In this document: positions 14,610 through 23,562 of the stretch, one piece after another
Layout of the letters: the number at the start of each line of letters is the position of its first letter
How positions within the stretch are numbered: the stretch's first letter is position 1
Made by a program: the position numbers and the translations under genes
Notes under the pieces: generated by a model
Seen by the model: only the letters and a program-made list of their open reading frames with translations
Told to the model about the DNA's origin: nothing
Databases searched by the model: none
From: Pseudomonadota bacterium
GTDB lineage: Bacteria; Pseudomonadota; Gammaproteobacteria; Xanthomonadales; Xanthomonadaceae
Length of the DNA: 58,159 nucleotides
Assembly: GCA_023423675.1 (NCBI GenBank)
Contig: JAFAFD010000261.1
Coordinates: 1 to 58,159 of the forward strand
Reading direction: 5' to 3'

Positions 14610-15889
14610 CAACCTTCGTCGCTGCGCCTCTCAACCTGAACATCACGCTCCCCTTCAAACTGGCGCCACTGTACGAGGCGCGCCGGTACAAGGTCATGCG
14701 TGGTGGGCGCGGCGGCGGTAAGTCCCATGGCGTGGCCCAGGTGCTGCTCGACATGGGCGCGCGCAACCCCCTGCGCATCCTCTGCGCGCGGGAAATCCAG
14801 AAGTCTATGCGCGACTCGGTTCACCGGCTGCTGCGCGACTACATCGTCAAGCTCGGCCTGACCGAGTTCTACGAGGTGCTGGACACCGAGATTCGTGGAC
14901 GCAACGGCACGCTGTTCCTGTTCTCCGGACTGCAAGGGCACACCGTCGATTCCATCAAGTCCTTTGAGGGCGTGGACATCGTATGGGTGGAAGAAGCCCA
15001 GGGCGTGTGCAAGAAGTCCTGGGATGTGCTGATCCCGACCATCCGCAAGGACGGATCGGAGATATGGCTGACGCTCAACCCGGCGATGGACACCGACGAC
15101 ACCTACGTGCGGTTCTGCGCCGCGCCGGATGACGACGTGTGGCTCTGCGAAATCAACTGGCGCGACAACCCGTGGTTCCCTGATGTCCTCAACCAGGAGC
15201 GCCTGCGCGCCAAGCGCTCCATGTCGCAGGAGGACTACGAGCACATATGGGAAGGCAAGCCGCGCACCGTGGCCGAGGGTGCCATCTACCGCCATGAAAT
15301 CCTGGACCTGATGGAAAGCGGGCGCGTTCGCCCGGTGCCATACGACCCTCTGCTACCCGTCCACACGGTATGGGACTTGGGCTGGAACGACGCCATGACC
15401 ATCGGCTTTGTCCAGCGCGGGCCGATGGACGTGCGAATCATCGACTACATCGAGGACAGCCATCGCACGCTGGATTGGTACGTGGCGCAGATCGAGAAAC
15501 GCCCGTATCGCTGGGGCATCGACTACCTGCCGCACGACGGTCGTACCCGCAACTACCAGACCGGCAAGAGCACCGAGGAACAGCTACAGGCGATGGGCCG
15601 CAAGGTCCACGTCCTGGCCGCCACCAGCATAGAGGAAGGCATCAAGGCCGTGCGCATGCTGTTCCCGCGCTGCTACTTCGACAAGGACAAGACCGGGCGT
15701 CTGGTGGAGTGCCTGAAGCGCTACCGCCGCGCCCTGCACCAGCATACCGGAGAGGCCATGGCTCCCCTGCACGACGAATACAGCCACGGCTCCGACATGT
15801 TCCGCTACGTCGGCCAGGCCGTGGAAATCATGCCCAACGAAATGGAACGCACCTACGAGGAAGCGGAAGCGCCTGACTGGCGACTGTGA
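14606..15889 (+). CDS. Terminase large subunit
   Basis: The 427-residue protein is a PBSX/Sf6-type large terminase. Walker A is GGRGGGKS at residues 33-40, Walker B is in VDIVWVEEA, and the C-terminal nuclease has the acidic motif TVWDLGWNDA plus a later HDEYSHGSDMFRY segment. It packages phage DNA into the procapsid using ATP and cuts it, probably by a headful mechanism. GTG start, coupled to the small subunit. The portal gene follows 9 bp later. Confidence 0.95.
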   Translation: MTTFVAAPLNLNITLPFKLAPLYEARRYKVMRGGRGGGKSHGVAQVLLDMGARNPLRILCAREIQKSMRDSVHRLLRDYIVKLGLTEFYEVLDTEIRGRNGTLFLFSGLQGHTVDSIKSFEGVDIVWVEEAQGVCKKSWDVLIPTIRKDGSEIWLTLNPAMDTDDTYVRFCAAPDDDVWLCEINWRDNPWFPDVLNQERLRAKRSMSQEDYEHIWEGKPRTVAEGAIYRHEILDLMESGRVRPVPYDPLLPVHTVWDLGWNDAMTIGFVQRGPMDVRIIDYIEDSHRTLDWYVAQIEKRPYRWGIDYLPHDGRTRNYQTGKSTEEQLQAMGRKVHVLAATSIEEGIKAVRMLFPRCYFDKDKTGRLVECLKRYRRALHQHTGEAMAPLHDEYSHGSDMFRYVGQAVEIMPNEMERTYEEAEAPDWRL

Positions 15890-15898
15890 GGACACGAC

Positions 15899-18217
15899 AT
15901 GCAGATCACTGAGAATGACCGCCAGTACATGAATGGCCTGCCACCGGCCGGCGACACGCCGCTGACCGTGGACGAGTACGCCGACATCAACTACGAAATC
16001 GAGGACCAGCCCGCGTGGCGCGCCGTCGCCGACAAGGAAATGGATTACGCGGACGGGAACCAGCTCGACACCGACCTGCTGCGTCGCCAGCAGGCACTGG
16101 GCATCCCGCCCGCGGTAGAAGACCTGATTGGCCCGGCCCTGCTGTCCCTGCAAGGCTACGAGGCCGTCACTCGCACAGACTGGCGCGTGACGCCGAACGG
16201 TGACGTGGGTGGCCAGGACGTGGCCGACGCCCTGAACTACCGGCTGAACACGGCAGAGCGCCAGTCTGGTGCCGACCGCGCATGCTCCGAAGCGTTCCGG
16301 CCGCAGATCGCGTGCGGTATCGGCTGGGTAGAAGTCAGCCGCGAGTCGGACCCGTTCAAGTTCCCGTACCGCTGCCGGCCTATCCGCCGCGACGAAATTC
16401 ACTGGGACATGAAGTGCGGCGACGACTGGGAGGCCTGCCGCTTCCTGCGCCGGCAGCGCTGGCTGTCACCTGATCGCATTGCCCTGGTGTTCCCGGAGCA
16501 TGCCGAGCTGATCCGCATGGTAGGTAAGTACGGCAGCACCTGGTGGGGCCAGCCCGATCTCGGAATGATGGAAGGCGGCACATCCACCGGTCTACACAAC
16601 GCATGGAACGAGGCGCGGGCCTGGACCGTGCAGGAGGACCGCTGGTACAACCCAAGCAGCAAGGAAATCTGCCTGGTGGAACTCTGGTATCGCCGCTGGG
16701 TGCAGGTCCACGTCCTGAAATCGCCCGATGGCCGAGTCGTCGAGTACGACCCGAACAACCTGGCGCACAACATCGCGCTGGCGTCCGGCCGCATTTCACC
16801 GAAGAAGGTGACGGTATCCCGCGTGCGCCGCTCCTACTGGCTCGGGCCGCACTGCCTGCACGATGGGCCAAGCCCATACACACATCGCCACTTCCCCTAC
16901 GTCCCGTTCTTCGGTTTCCGCGAGGATGCCACCGGAATTCCATACGGGTACGTGCGCGGCATGAAGTACGCCCAGGACAGCCTGAATAGCGGTATGTCCA
17001 AGCTCCGCTGGGGCATGAGCGTCACTCGAGTGGAGCGTACCAAGGGCGCGGTGGACATGACCGACGCCCAACTACGCCGGCAGATCGCACGTCCGGATGC
17101 CGACATCGTGCTGAACGCTGAGCACTTCGCAAGCAACAGGGGCGCTCGCTTCGAGGTAAAGCGCGACTACACCCTGACCGACCAGCATTTCCAGATGCTC
17201 CAGGACAACCGCGCCACCATCGAGCGCGTAAGCAACATCACGGCCGGTTTCCAAGGGCGCAAAGGCACGGCCACTAGCGGCATCCAGGAACAGCAGCAGA
17301 TCGAGCAGAGCAACCAGTCAATTGGCCGGATCATGGACAACTTCCGCGCCGGCCGGACCCTGGTGGGCGAACTGCTGCTGGCAATGATCGTCGAGGACAT
17401 CGGCCAGGAGCGCACTGAGGTTGTTATCGAAGGCGATGCCGTGACCGCCGATCGTGTCGTGGTGCTCAACGAGCCGCAGCGCGATCCGCAGACCGGCGCC
17501 GCCTACCTGTCCAATGATCTGCTGCGCACTCGGATCAAGGTCGCCCTCGAGGACGTTCCCAGCACCAACAGCTACCGCGGCCAGCAGCTCAACGCGATGT
17601 CCGAGGCCGTCAAGAGCATGCCGCCGCAGTACCAGGCCGCTGTCCTGCCGTTCCTGGTCAGCCTCATGGACGTGCCGTTCAAGCGCGACGTGGTGGAGGC
17701 CATCCGAGCCGTTGATCAACAGCAGACCCCGGAGCAGATCCAGCAGCAGATCGACCAGGCCGTGCAGGACGCCCTGGCCAAGGCCGGAAACGACATCAAG
17801 CTGCGCGAACTGGAGATCAAGGAGCGCAAGGCGGATAGCGAAATCAGTGGGCTGAACGCCAAGGCAGTGCAGATCGGGGTGCAGGCCGCATTCAGTGCCA
17901 TGCAGGCCGGCGCCCAGATTGCGCAGATGCCGATGATCGCGCCGATCGCCGACGCCGTGATGCAGAGCGCTGGATACCAGCGCCCGAACCCTGCTGGTGA
18001 CGACCCGAATTACCCCGTAGCCGACCAGACGGCGGCAATGAACATCAAGTCGCCCTACATCCAAGGGCAGGGGCCGGCAGCAGCAGAAGCTGAGGCCGAG
18101 GAGGCTCCGGTACGCAGGAACACCAGCCCGACATATCCGCCGGTGCCGGCCGAAGCCCCGACCGGCCAGCGCGGAATAGAGACGCCGAGTACGGCTGACA
18201 ACCTGCCGCAGCCCTGA
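15899..18217 (+). CDS. Portal protein
   Basis: This 772-residue protein follows the terminase and precedes the scaffold and capsid genes, the usual position for the portal. It has portal-like segments: an early HTRTDWR-type core, a middle FPYVPFFGFREDATGIPYGYVRG block, and a C-terminal long helix (IQQQIDQAVQDALAKAGNDIKLRELEIKE) followed by a Pro/Glu-rich tail. The length matches the large P22- or Stx-phage-type portals. It forms the 12-subunit ring through which DNA enters and leaves the head. Confidence 0.85.
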   Translation: MQITENDRQYMNGLPPAGDTPLTVDEYADINYEIEDQPAWRAVADKEMDYADGNQLDTDLLRRQQALGIPPAVEDLIGPALLSLQGYEAVTRTDWRVTPNGDVGGQDVADALNYRLNTAERQSGADRACSEAFRPQIACGIGWVEVSRESDPFKFPYRCRPIRRDEIHWDMKCGDDWEACRFLRRQRWLSPDRIALVFPEHAELIRMVGKYGSTWWGQPDLGMMEGGTSTGLHNAWNEARAWTVQEDRWYNPSSKEICLVELWYRRWVQVHVLKSPDGRVVEYDPNNLAHNIALASGRISPKKVTVSRVRRSYWLGPHCLHDGPSPYTHRHFPYVPFFGFREDATGIPYGYVRGMKYAQDSLNSGMSKLRWGMSVTRVERTKGAVDMTDAQLRRQIARPDADIVLNAEHFASNRGARFEVKRDYTLTDQHFQMLQDNRATIERVSNITAGFQGRKGTATSGIQEQQQIEQSNQSIGRIMDNFRAGRTLVGELLLAMIVEDIGQERTEVVIEGDAVTADRVVVLNEPQRDPQTGAAYLSNDLLRTRIKVALEDVPSTNSYRGQQLNAMSEAVKSMPPQYQAAVLPFLVSLMDVPFKRDVVEAIRAVDQQQTPEQIQQQIDQAVQDALAKAGNDIKLRELEIKERKADSEISGLNAKAVQIGVQAAFSAMQAGAQIAQMPMIAPIADAVMQSAGYQRPNPAGDDPNYPVADQTAAMNIKSPYIQGQGPAAAEAEAEEAPVRRNTSPTYPPVPAEAPTGQRGIETPSTADNLPQP

Positions 18218-18244
18218 CACACCTCCGCTACAACTCGCCAACCT

Positions 18245-18277
18245 GAAACCCTACCGGGCCACCCCCTGTAGGGTTTC
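18245..18277 (+). terminator. Hairpin containing motif copy 2, between portal and scaffold
   Basis: GAAACCCTAC (18245-18254) pairs perfectly with GTAGGGTTTC (18268-18277). The second arm includes CCCCCTGTAGGG. TTCGTTCTT follows, so it may act as a terminator, a partial terminator or a structured regulatory site. Confidence 0.6.
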
Positions 18278-18402
18278 GTTCTTCCTGCACCTGTCTCCGA
18301 CACTGCCGCCCAAGCCAAGGCGTCTCCGAACGCCGGCGAGACGCGGAGTAATCCGCATTGCTGATGACCCTTGCGGCCACGGCGATATGTGGCGGGATAG
18401 GC

Positions 18403-19494
18403 ATGAAAAAAGACGAGCTTTTCCAAGAGATAGACGGTGGACGGCCGACACCCGAACAGGCTGCCAGGATGATTGAACTGGCAATGGGCGATACCAGCAA
18501 TTTCATGCTGGACAGCGACGAGCCCAACGTCGCAGCCGACGCGGGTGACGGCGATGCTGGCGAGGCCAGTGCCGATGCCGCCGATCAGGCAGACAACACC
18601 GAACAGAACACCGACGCGCAGCAGGGCGCGGGTGACGCCGGCGCTTCGGCTGGTGGCGACCAACAGGGCAAGACGCCCGACGCCAAAGAGCTAAACGCCG
18701 AGAACGCCGTGATCCTGGCCAAGGACGGCAAGCACACCATCGGCTACGAGAAGCTGGTGGAAGCGAGACAGGGAGAACAGCACTGGAAGGCCCAAGCCCA
18801 GGCCGCGCAGGCAGAGCTACAACGCCTGCGGGATGAGGCAGCAGCGCGCGCCACGGCAGGCGAGGCCCCGACGTCGCAGGACAACCAACTGGCGGCGGCT
18901 CAGGCTGCCATGGATCAGGGGGTTGACCCGGCGATCTTCGGTGACTTCAGCGAGGAAGCGCTGGCCGCGGGCATCCAGAAGCTGATCGACGCGAAAGTGG
19001 AAGCGCGCGTGAGCGCACTCGTGGACCAGAAGCTGGCACCGATCCAGAAGAAGGAAGCCGAGAGCGCCGCGAGCGCCCACCTGAATGCGATCTACGAGGC
19101 CCACCCGGACGCCGACTCCATTGCGGAGAGCAAGGAGTTCGGGGACTGGGTGGCGTCCCGTCCGTCATATGAGCGCGCGAGCATCGCCAAGGTGCTGGAA
19201 GACGGCACCGCGGCCGATGTCATCGAACTGTTCGGTTCGTTCAAGTCCGCCACCGGAAACGCTCAGCAGTCGCAGCAGCAGCCGAACGCGCAAGACGCGA
19301 AGGCTGCGGCCCAGGCTGCCATCAACAAAGCCAAGACCGAACCGCCGGCCAGTCTCTCGGATATCCCGGGCGGCAAGCCTCCGGCTGGCAACCGATTCGA
19401 GGCCATCGCCGCAATGGATCCGGCATCCATGTCGGACGCCCTGCGCGGCATGAGCCCCGATCAGGTCGAGGCATTCCTGAACCGGAACATGTAA
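18403..19494 (+). CDS. Scaffold-type head assembly protein
   Basis: I choose the ATG at MKKDELFQEIDGG rather than an upstream TTG. The 363-residue product is acidic, Ala/Gln/Asp-rich and mostly helical, with a long coiled-coil (QAAQAELQRLRDEAAARA) and low-complexity regions. Position between portal and major capsid plus this composition are typical of phage scaffolding proteins, which guide procapsid assembly and then exit. The end (MSPDQVEAFLNRNM) is a short helix that may contact the capsid protein. Confidence 0.75.
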   Translation: MKKDELFQEIDGGRPTPEQAARMIELAMGDTSNFMLDSDEPNVAADAGDGDAGEASADAADQADNTEQNTDAQQGAGDAGASAGGDQQGKTPDAKELNAENAVILAKDGKHTIGYEKLVEARQGEQHWKAQAQAAQAELQRLRDEAAARATAGEAPTSQDNQLAAAQAAMDQGVDPAIFGDFSEEALAAGIQKLIDAKVEARVSALVDQKLAPIQKKEAESAASAHLNAIYEAHPDADSIAESKEFGDWVASRPSYERASIAKVLEDGTAADVIELFGSFKSATGNAQQSQQQPNAQDAKAAAQAAINKAKTEPPASLSDIPGGKPPAGNRFEAIAAMDPASMSDALRGMSPDQVEAFLNRNM

Positions 19495-19506
19495 GGGAGC
19501 TACCCC

Positions 19507-20799
19507 ATGACCGCAAGCAAAACCACCATGCGTTACGGTGATCCGAACGCGATGATCCAACAGGCCGCCGGCTTGTTCGCGCTCTGCCAGGGCCGCAACT
19601 CGACCCTGAACCGCCTGACCGGCAAGATGCCGAGCGGCACCAGCGACGCCGAGAAAAAGACCAAGGGCCAGTCGAGCCTGGAGCTTCCCATCGTCCAGGC
19701 CCAGGATCTGGGCCGCAACAAGGGCGACGAGGTGCGTTTCCACTTCGTGCAGCCGGCGAACGCCTTCCCGATCATGGGTAGCGAGTACGCCGAGGGCAAG
19801 GGCACTGGCCTGAAGATCGGCAGCGACCAACTGCGCGTCAACCAAGCCCGATTCCCGGTGGACCTGGGCGATGTGATGTCGCAGATTCGCAACCCCTACG
19901 ACCTGCGCCGCCTCGGCCGTCCGAAGGCGAAGTGGTTCATGGACGCCTACCTGGACCAGTCCATGCTGGTTCACCTGGCCGGCGCCCGTGGTAACCACTA
20001 CAACAAGGAGTGGTGCCTCCCGCTGGAGACGCATCCGAAGCTGGCTGACATGCTGGTCAACCGCGTCAAGGCGCCGACCAAGAACCGTCACTTCGTGGCC
20101 AGCGCCGATGCCATCACTGGCGTTGCGCCGAATGCGGGGGAGTACAACATCACCACCGCCGACGTGCTGGACGTGGATGTGGTCGACTCCATCGCCACCT
20201 ACATGGACCAGATCGAGCTGCCGCCGCCGCCCGTGAAGTTCGAGGGCGACGAGGCCGCCGAGGATTCGCCGATCCGCGTCCTGCTGTGCTCGCCGGCCCA
20301 GTACAACAGCTTCGCCAAGCAGGAGAAGTTCCGTAGTTGGCAGGCTGCTGCACTGGCGCGCGCGTCGAACGCCAAGCAGCACCCGATCTTCCGCGTCGAT
20401 GCGGGCCTGTGGTCCAACACCCTCATCATCAAGATGCCGAAGCCGATCCGCTTCTACGCGGGCGACACCATCAAGTATTGCGCCGCATACAACTCGGAAG
20501 CCGAGTCGAGCGCCGTGGTGCCGGATAGCTTCGGCAATCAGTACGCGGTGGACCGCGCCCTGCTGCTGGGCGGCCAGGCTCTGGCGCAAGCCTGGGCGGC
20601 TTCCGAGCACTCCGGCATGCCGTTCTTCTGGTCCGAGAAGGACATGGACCACGGCGACAAGCTGGAACTGCTGATCGGCGCGATCCTCGGCTGCTCCAAG
20701 ATTCGTTTCGCCGTCGAGGCGACCAACGGCTTGGAGTACACCGACCACGGCGTGATGGCGATCGACACCGCCGTCAAGATCATCGGCCCCCGCAAGTAA
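19507..20799 (+). CDS. Major capsid protein (DUF4043, N4 gp56-like)
   Basis: The 430-residue protein fits the DUF4043/N4 gp56-like capsid family used by Stx podoviruses such as phi24B. Typical segments are RQ-poor N-terminus ending in PSGTSDAEKKTKGQSSLE, then QDLGRNKGDEVRFHF, VDLGDVMSQIRNPYDLRRLG and a C-terminal DHGVMAIDTAVKI. It assembles the icosahedral head. An AGGGAGC site precedes the ATG 12 bp after the scaffold gene. High expression would be expected. Confidence 0.9.
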   Translation: MTASKTTMRYGDPNAMIQQAAGLFALCQGRNSTLNRLTGKMPSGTSDAEKKTKGQSSLELPIVQAQDLGRNKGDEVRFHFVQPANAFPIMGSEYAEGKGTGLKIGSDQLRVNQARFPVDLGDVMSQIRNPYDLRRLGRPKAKWFMDAYLDQSMLVHLAGARGNHYNKEWCLPLETHPKLADMLVNRVKAPTKNRHFVASADAITGVAPNAGEYNITTADVLDVDVVDSIATYMDQIELPPPPVKFEGDEAAEDSPIRVLLCSPAQYNSFAKQEKFRSWQAAALARASNAKQHPIFRVDAGLWSNTLIIKMPKPIRFYAGDTIKYCAAYNSEAESSAVVPDSFGNQYAVDRALLLGGQALAQAWAASEHSGMPFFWSEKDMDHGDKLELLIGAILGCSKIRFAVEATNGLEYTDHGVMAIDTAVKIIGPRK

Positions 20800-20857
20800 G
20801 CGACAAGGGTCGGTGATCCCGGCCCTTTCCTTCGTCCAGATTGAAAGGAGGCCCGTT

Positions 20858-21337
20858 ATGGCCCAGTACAAGACCATCCCGCTCGGCGGCCAGTTCGGCG
20901 GTTTCACGCCGTATGGCAACCTGACCACCCTGCGTTACCAGCTCGCGACCAACGCGGCCGGCGTTCTGCTCAACAGCAATGCCGCCGCCGCGCTGGCGGT
21001 GGGCGACGTCGTGGCGTTCGAGTTCCCGTTGCCCGCCGGCTTCGTCGCCGAAGACCTGCAACTGGTGATTTCCGACCACTTCGGTGCCGGCGTGACCGCT
21101 GACGTGGGCTTTGCCTACGCCGATGGCGTGGACGACGCGACCTATCCGCAGGACGCCGCATATTTCGGCGCTGGCCTGCTGCTGTCGGCCGCTGCGCGCC
21201 TGCGCACCAGTTCCAGCAAGGCGCTGTTCGCGCTGCCCAAGGACGCCAACCTGGTTATCACCATCAAAGGCGCTGCCGTCGCGGAGGCGGGCAAGCTCCA
21301 GGTGATCGTCCACGGCGAGCGCCTCGGCGCAGTCTAA
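20858..21337 (+). CDS. Small structural protein, probably head decoration
   Basis: A strong AAAGGAGG site precedes MAQYKTIPLGGQFGGF. The 159-residue protein is Ala/Val/Gly-rich and predicted mainly beta, without membrane segments. It lies directly after the capsid gene, where decoration or head-completion proteins are encoded. The C-terminal part (LVITIKGAAVAEAGKLQVIVHG) fits a beta-sandwich. I do not recognise the family beyond that. Confidence 0.65.
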   Translation: MAQYKTIPLGGQFGGFTPYGNLTTLRYQLATNAAGVLLNSNAAAALAVGDVVAFEFPLPAGFVAEDLQLVISDHFGAGVTADVGFAYADGVDDATYPQDAAYFGAGLLLSAAARLRTSSSKALFALPKDANLVITIKGAAVAEAGKLQVIVHGERLGAV

Positions 21338-21352
21338 GCGCCGCCGCCCCAC

Positions 21353-21378
21353 GAAGGGCCGGCCTGTGCTGGCCCTTC
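21353..21378 (+). terminator. Hairpin after the decoration-like gene
   Basis: GAAGGGCC pairs with GGCCCTTC around a 10-base loop. There is no U-tract, so it is more likely an attenuator or mRNA-stability element that sets high capsid expression relative to downstream genes. Confidence 0.5.
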
Positions 21379-21401
21379 TGTCACGCAGGAGTAGGACATT
21401 C

Positions 21402-22274
21402 ATGAAACCCATCCTCATCGCCACCATCGCCCACGCGATCAATTCCGCCTACTGCCTCGCCATCGGCGACAAGGTGGCGCCACCGTTCGCCGAGTGCCCG
21501 GAAGACATGCAGCGCGGCATCCTGGCCGGCGTGCAACTCCACCTGGACAACCCAGACACCACCCCCGAGCAGTCCCATGAGTCCTGGCTGGCGGACAAGC
21601 TGGCCAACGGCTGGGTCCATGGCGAGGTCAAGGACTTCGAGGCGAAGACGCACCCGTGCTGCGTTCCCTACGCCGAGTTGCCCGAGTCGCAGAAGGTCAA
21701 GGACTACCTGTTCCGCGCCGTGGTTCATGCACTCAAGGACATCCCGGACGCTGGGAGCCAGGACGCCGACGCGCGCGTGGCTGAGTTGCAAGACCAACTC
21801 AACGAGGTGCTAGGCAAGAATGCGGCCCTGGTGGCGCAGATTGCGAGCGACGGCGTGCCCATGCTGGATAACGGCGTGCCCATCAAGTACATCGGCCCGC
21901 GGGAAAGCTTCACCGACCGTCTGTATGGCTCGGGGCTGATGTTCACCCAAGGGCAGGTGCGTAGCGTGCCCGGCGACCTGGCGCGTCGATTCCTCAACCA
22001 TCGCGACCTGTTCGAGCGCTCCACCGGCCCCGCACCGGCCGGCGACGACACCAAGCAGGTGATCGCGCAGGCCCAGCAGGAGCAGAAGGAGCGCACTCGC
22101 AAGGAGGAAGACCTATCGGCCCTGCACCGGGAGGTGGACAACTTCGCCGACTTCACCAGCCTGGCGGCATTCGCCAAGGACCGCTACGGACTGAACTTGG
22201 TCAAGCAGCACGGCTTGGCGCGCTCCCGTGATGCCGTCCACGCACGCATCGACCAGTTCGGTGGCGCGGTATGA
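21402..22274 (+). CDS. RyR-domain-containing head protein
   Basis: I choose the start MKPILIATIA. Residues about 7-110 form a RyR domain (first named in the ryanodine receptor): IAHAINSAYC, then EQSHESWLADKLANGW and the tail YLFRAVVHAL. The later part holds a segment VPIKYIGPRESFTDRLYGSG and PGDLARRFLNHRDLF. A helical linker rich in Gln/Glu/Arg follows. RyR domains occur in head modules of Stx-type podoviruses, where their role is unknown. The gene overlaps the next by four bases. Confidence 0.78.
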   Translation: MKPILIATIAHAINSAYCLAIGDKVAPPFAECPEDMQRGILAGVQLHLDNPDTTPEQSHESWLADKLANGWVHGEVKDFEAKTHPCCVPYAELPESQKVKDYLFRAVVHALKDIPDAGSQDADARVAELQDQLNEVLGKNAALVAQIASDGVPMLDNGVPIKYIGPRESFTDRLYGSGLMFTQGQVRSVPGDLARRFLNHRDLFERSTGPAPAGDDTKQVIAQAQQEQKERTRKEEDLSALHREVDNFADFTSLAAFAKDRYGLNLVKQHGLARSRDAVHARIDQFGGAV

Positions 22275-22948
22275 CGCTGGCCGACCTGATCCGCCGAGTT
22301 CGCACGGACGCGAATGACATGGTGGAGCCGTATTTCTGGTCGGACCAGGACGTGGCCGACTGGCTCAACGACGCAGTGCGCGAAGCCGCCGTGCGCGGCA
22401 GGCTGATCCACGAGAGCCAGGCCGACGCCGTCTGCCGCATCGAGGTGGGCGCCGGAACTGCCATCTACCAGTTGCATGCGTCGCTATACGAACTGTCGCA
22501 CCTTGGCTTCTACCCGGCCGATATGTCGCGCCCGACCATGCCGGTGCTGAAGTCGGCCGAGGTGCTTGATGCGGAGAGGCCCGGCTGGCGCGCCTGCACC
22601 GGCAAGCCGCTGTACGCAATCCAGCACGACACCACGCTGCGCCTGGCTCCGACCCCTGACCGCGCCGGTATCTTGCGTCTTGAAGGCTACCGCACGCCCC
22701 TGGCGGACATGACGCTGACCGACAAGGACACCGTGCAGCCGGAGATACACCCCGAACACCACCGGCACCTGGTCCAGTGGGCGCTGCATCGCGGATTCAG
22801 CATCCCCGACATGGAATCGTTTGACCCGAGCCGCGCCGCACTGGCCGAGGATGCCTTCACGGCCTACTTCGGCCAGCGGCCCGACTCCGACCTGCGGCGC
22901 ATCACCCGTGAGGACGTTGCTCACCATGTAGAGGCATTCTGGCCATGA
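22271..22948 (+). CDS. Head-tail adaptor-like protein
   Basis: The 225-residue protein starts MTLADLIRRVRTDANDMVEPYFW and includes WLNDAVREAAVRGRL, a typical head-completion adaptor opening. Further segments are YELSHLGFYPADMSRPTMPV and EHHRHLVQWALHRGFSIPD. Similar proteins follow the capsid block in podoviruses and join portal to tail. It overlaps the preceding gene by four bases and the following small gene by four bases. Confidence 0.75.
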   Translation: MTLADLIRRVRTDANDMVEPYFWSDQDVADWLNDAVREAAVRGRLIHESQADAVCRIEVGAGTAIYQLHASLYELSHLGFYPADMSRPTMPVLKSAEVLDAERPGWRACTGKPLYAIQHDTTLRLAPTPDRAGILRLEGYRTPLADMTLTDKDTVQPEIHPEHHRHLVQWALHRGFSIPDMESFDPSRAALAEDAFTAYFGQRPDSDLRRITREDVAHHVEAFWP

Positions 22949-23151
22949 GCAAGAAGATGAGCGTGGACCTGAAGGTCGGAGAGGTACTGCTGATCGATGG
23001 TACTGCCATCCGCCTGGAGAAGAAGTCCGGGCAGGTGGCGCGCCTGCAGATCTCGGCCGACGAAGGCACCGTTATTCAAAACCCCGCAGCAGCGCGCAGG
23101 AGTGCGCTCCAAGACCTGGAGCACACCCCTGATGGCAAATACCCTCTATGA
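22945..23151 (+). CDS. Small CsrA-like beta protein
   Basis: This 68-residue protein reads DLKVGEVLLIDGTAIRLEKK then SGQVARLQISADEGTVI. The order KVGE-x-L-x-I, a beta strand, then SGQ-V-x-RL-x-I resembles the CsrA pattern ([11 protein letters not shown], then GGQIRLGI), though the key CsrA N-terminal MLILTR and the R44 region are not conserved. It overlaps the neighbouring genes on both sides, 4 and 20 bases. It could be a divergent RNA-binding member or just a similar small barrel with a structural role. Confidence 0.6.
   Translation: MSKKMSVDLKVGEVLLIDGTAIRLEKKSGQVARLQISADEGTVIQNPAAARRSALQDLEHTPDGKYPL
23094..23107 (+). promoter_or_regulatory. GGAG-in-loop hairpin, copy A
   Basis: GCGCA and TGCGC flank a GGAG loop, 25-30 bases upstream of the 23132 start and inside the CsrA-like gene. 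CsrA proteins bind GGA in hairpin loops. Related sites are at 23549 and 29033. Confidence 0.45.
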
Positions 23152-23539
23152 CTATGCCCGCCAGCGCTTCCTGGAAGGTCAGTTCAACTGGATGACCGAC
23201 ACGATCAAGGTGATCCTGGTCGATACCGGCGCCTACACGCCGCAGACTGCGATCCACCAGTACCTGTCGGATATCCCGTCGTCGTCCCGGATCGCTGGTC
23301 CGGTCACTCTCACCGCGAAGACCACCACTGGCGGCGCCGCCGACGGTGCGGATGTGACGTTCACCAGTGTGTCCGGCGCGAGCATCGAGGCAATCATCAT
23401 CTACAAGGACACCGGTACCGAGTCCACCAGCCCACTGATTGCATTCATCGACACGGCTACCGGCCTGCCGATCACCCCCAACGGCGGCGACATCATCGTC
23501 ACCTGGGATAACGGCACCAACAAAATCTTCAAGGTCTGA
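23132..23539 (+). CDS. Small beta-rich structural protein
   Basis: The start MANTLYDYARQRFLEGQF overlaps the preceding gene by 20 bases and has GGAG 10 bases upstream. The 135-residue protein then reads NWMTDTIKVILVDTGAYTP, which is typical of a widespread phage structural family. The rest is beta-rich with many Thr/Gly. It belongs to the virion gene series between the adaptor and the large tail proteins. Exact position in the virion is unknown. Confidence 0.65.
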   Translation: MANTLYDYARQRFLEGQFNWMTDTIKVILVDTGAYTPQTAIHQYLSDIPSSSRIAGPVTLTAKTTTGGAADGADVTFTSVSGASIEAIIIYKDTGTESTSPLIAFIDTATGLPITPNGGDIIVTWDNGTNKIFKV

Positions 23540-23548
23540 GCGCCTGCG

Positions 23549-23560
23549 CGCAGGAGTGCG
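23549..23560 (+). promoter_or_regulatory. GGAG-in-loop hairpin, copy B, overlapping the ribosome site
   Basis: CGCA and TGCG flank GGAG, and that GGAG is also the ribosome site for the gene starting at 23563. A CsrA-type protein bound here would compete with ribosomes. Confidence 0.5.
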
Positions 23561-23562
23561 AA

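Noticed and set aside
19165..20928. Long minus-strand open frame (587 codons) across the scaffold end and capsid gene
   Set aside because: It mirrors the major capsid and scaffold genes, which have clear family features, good ribosome sites and correct order. High GC creates long antisense frames in this genome.
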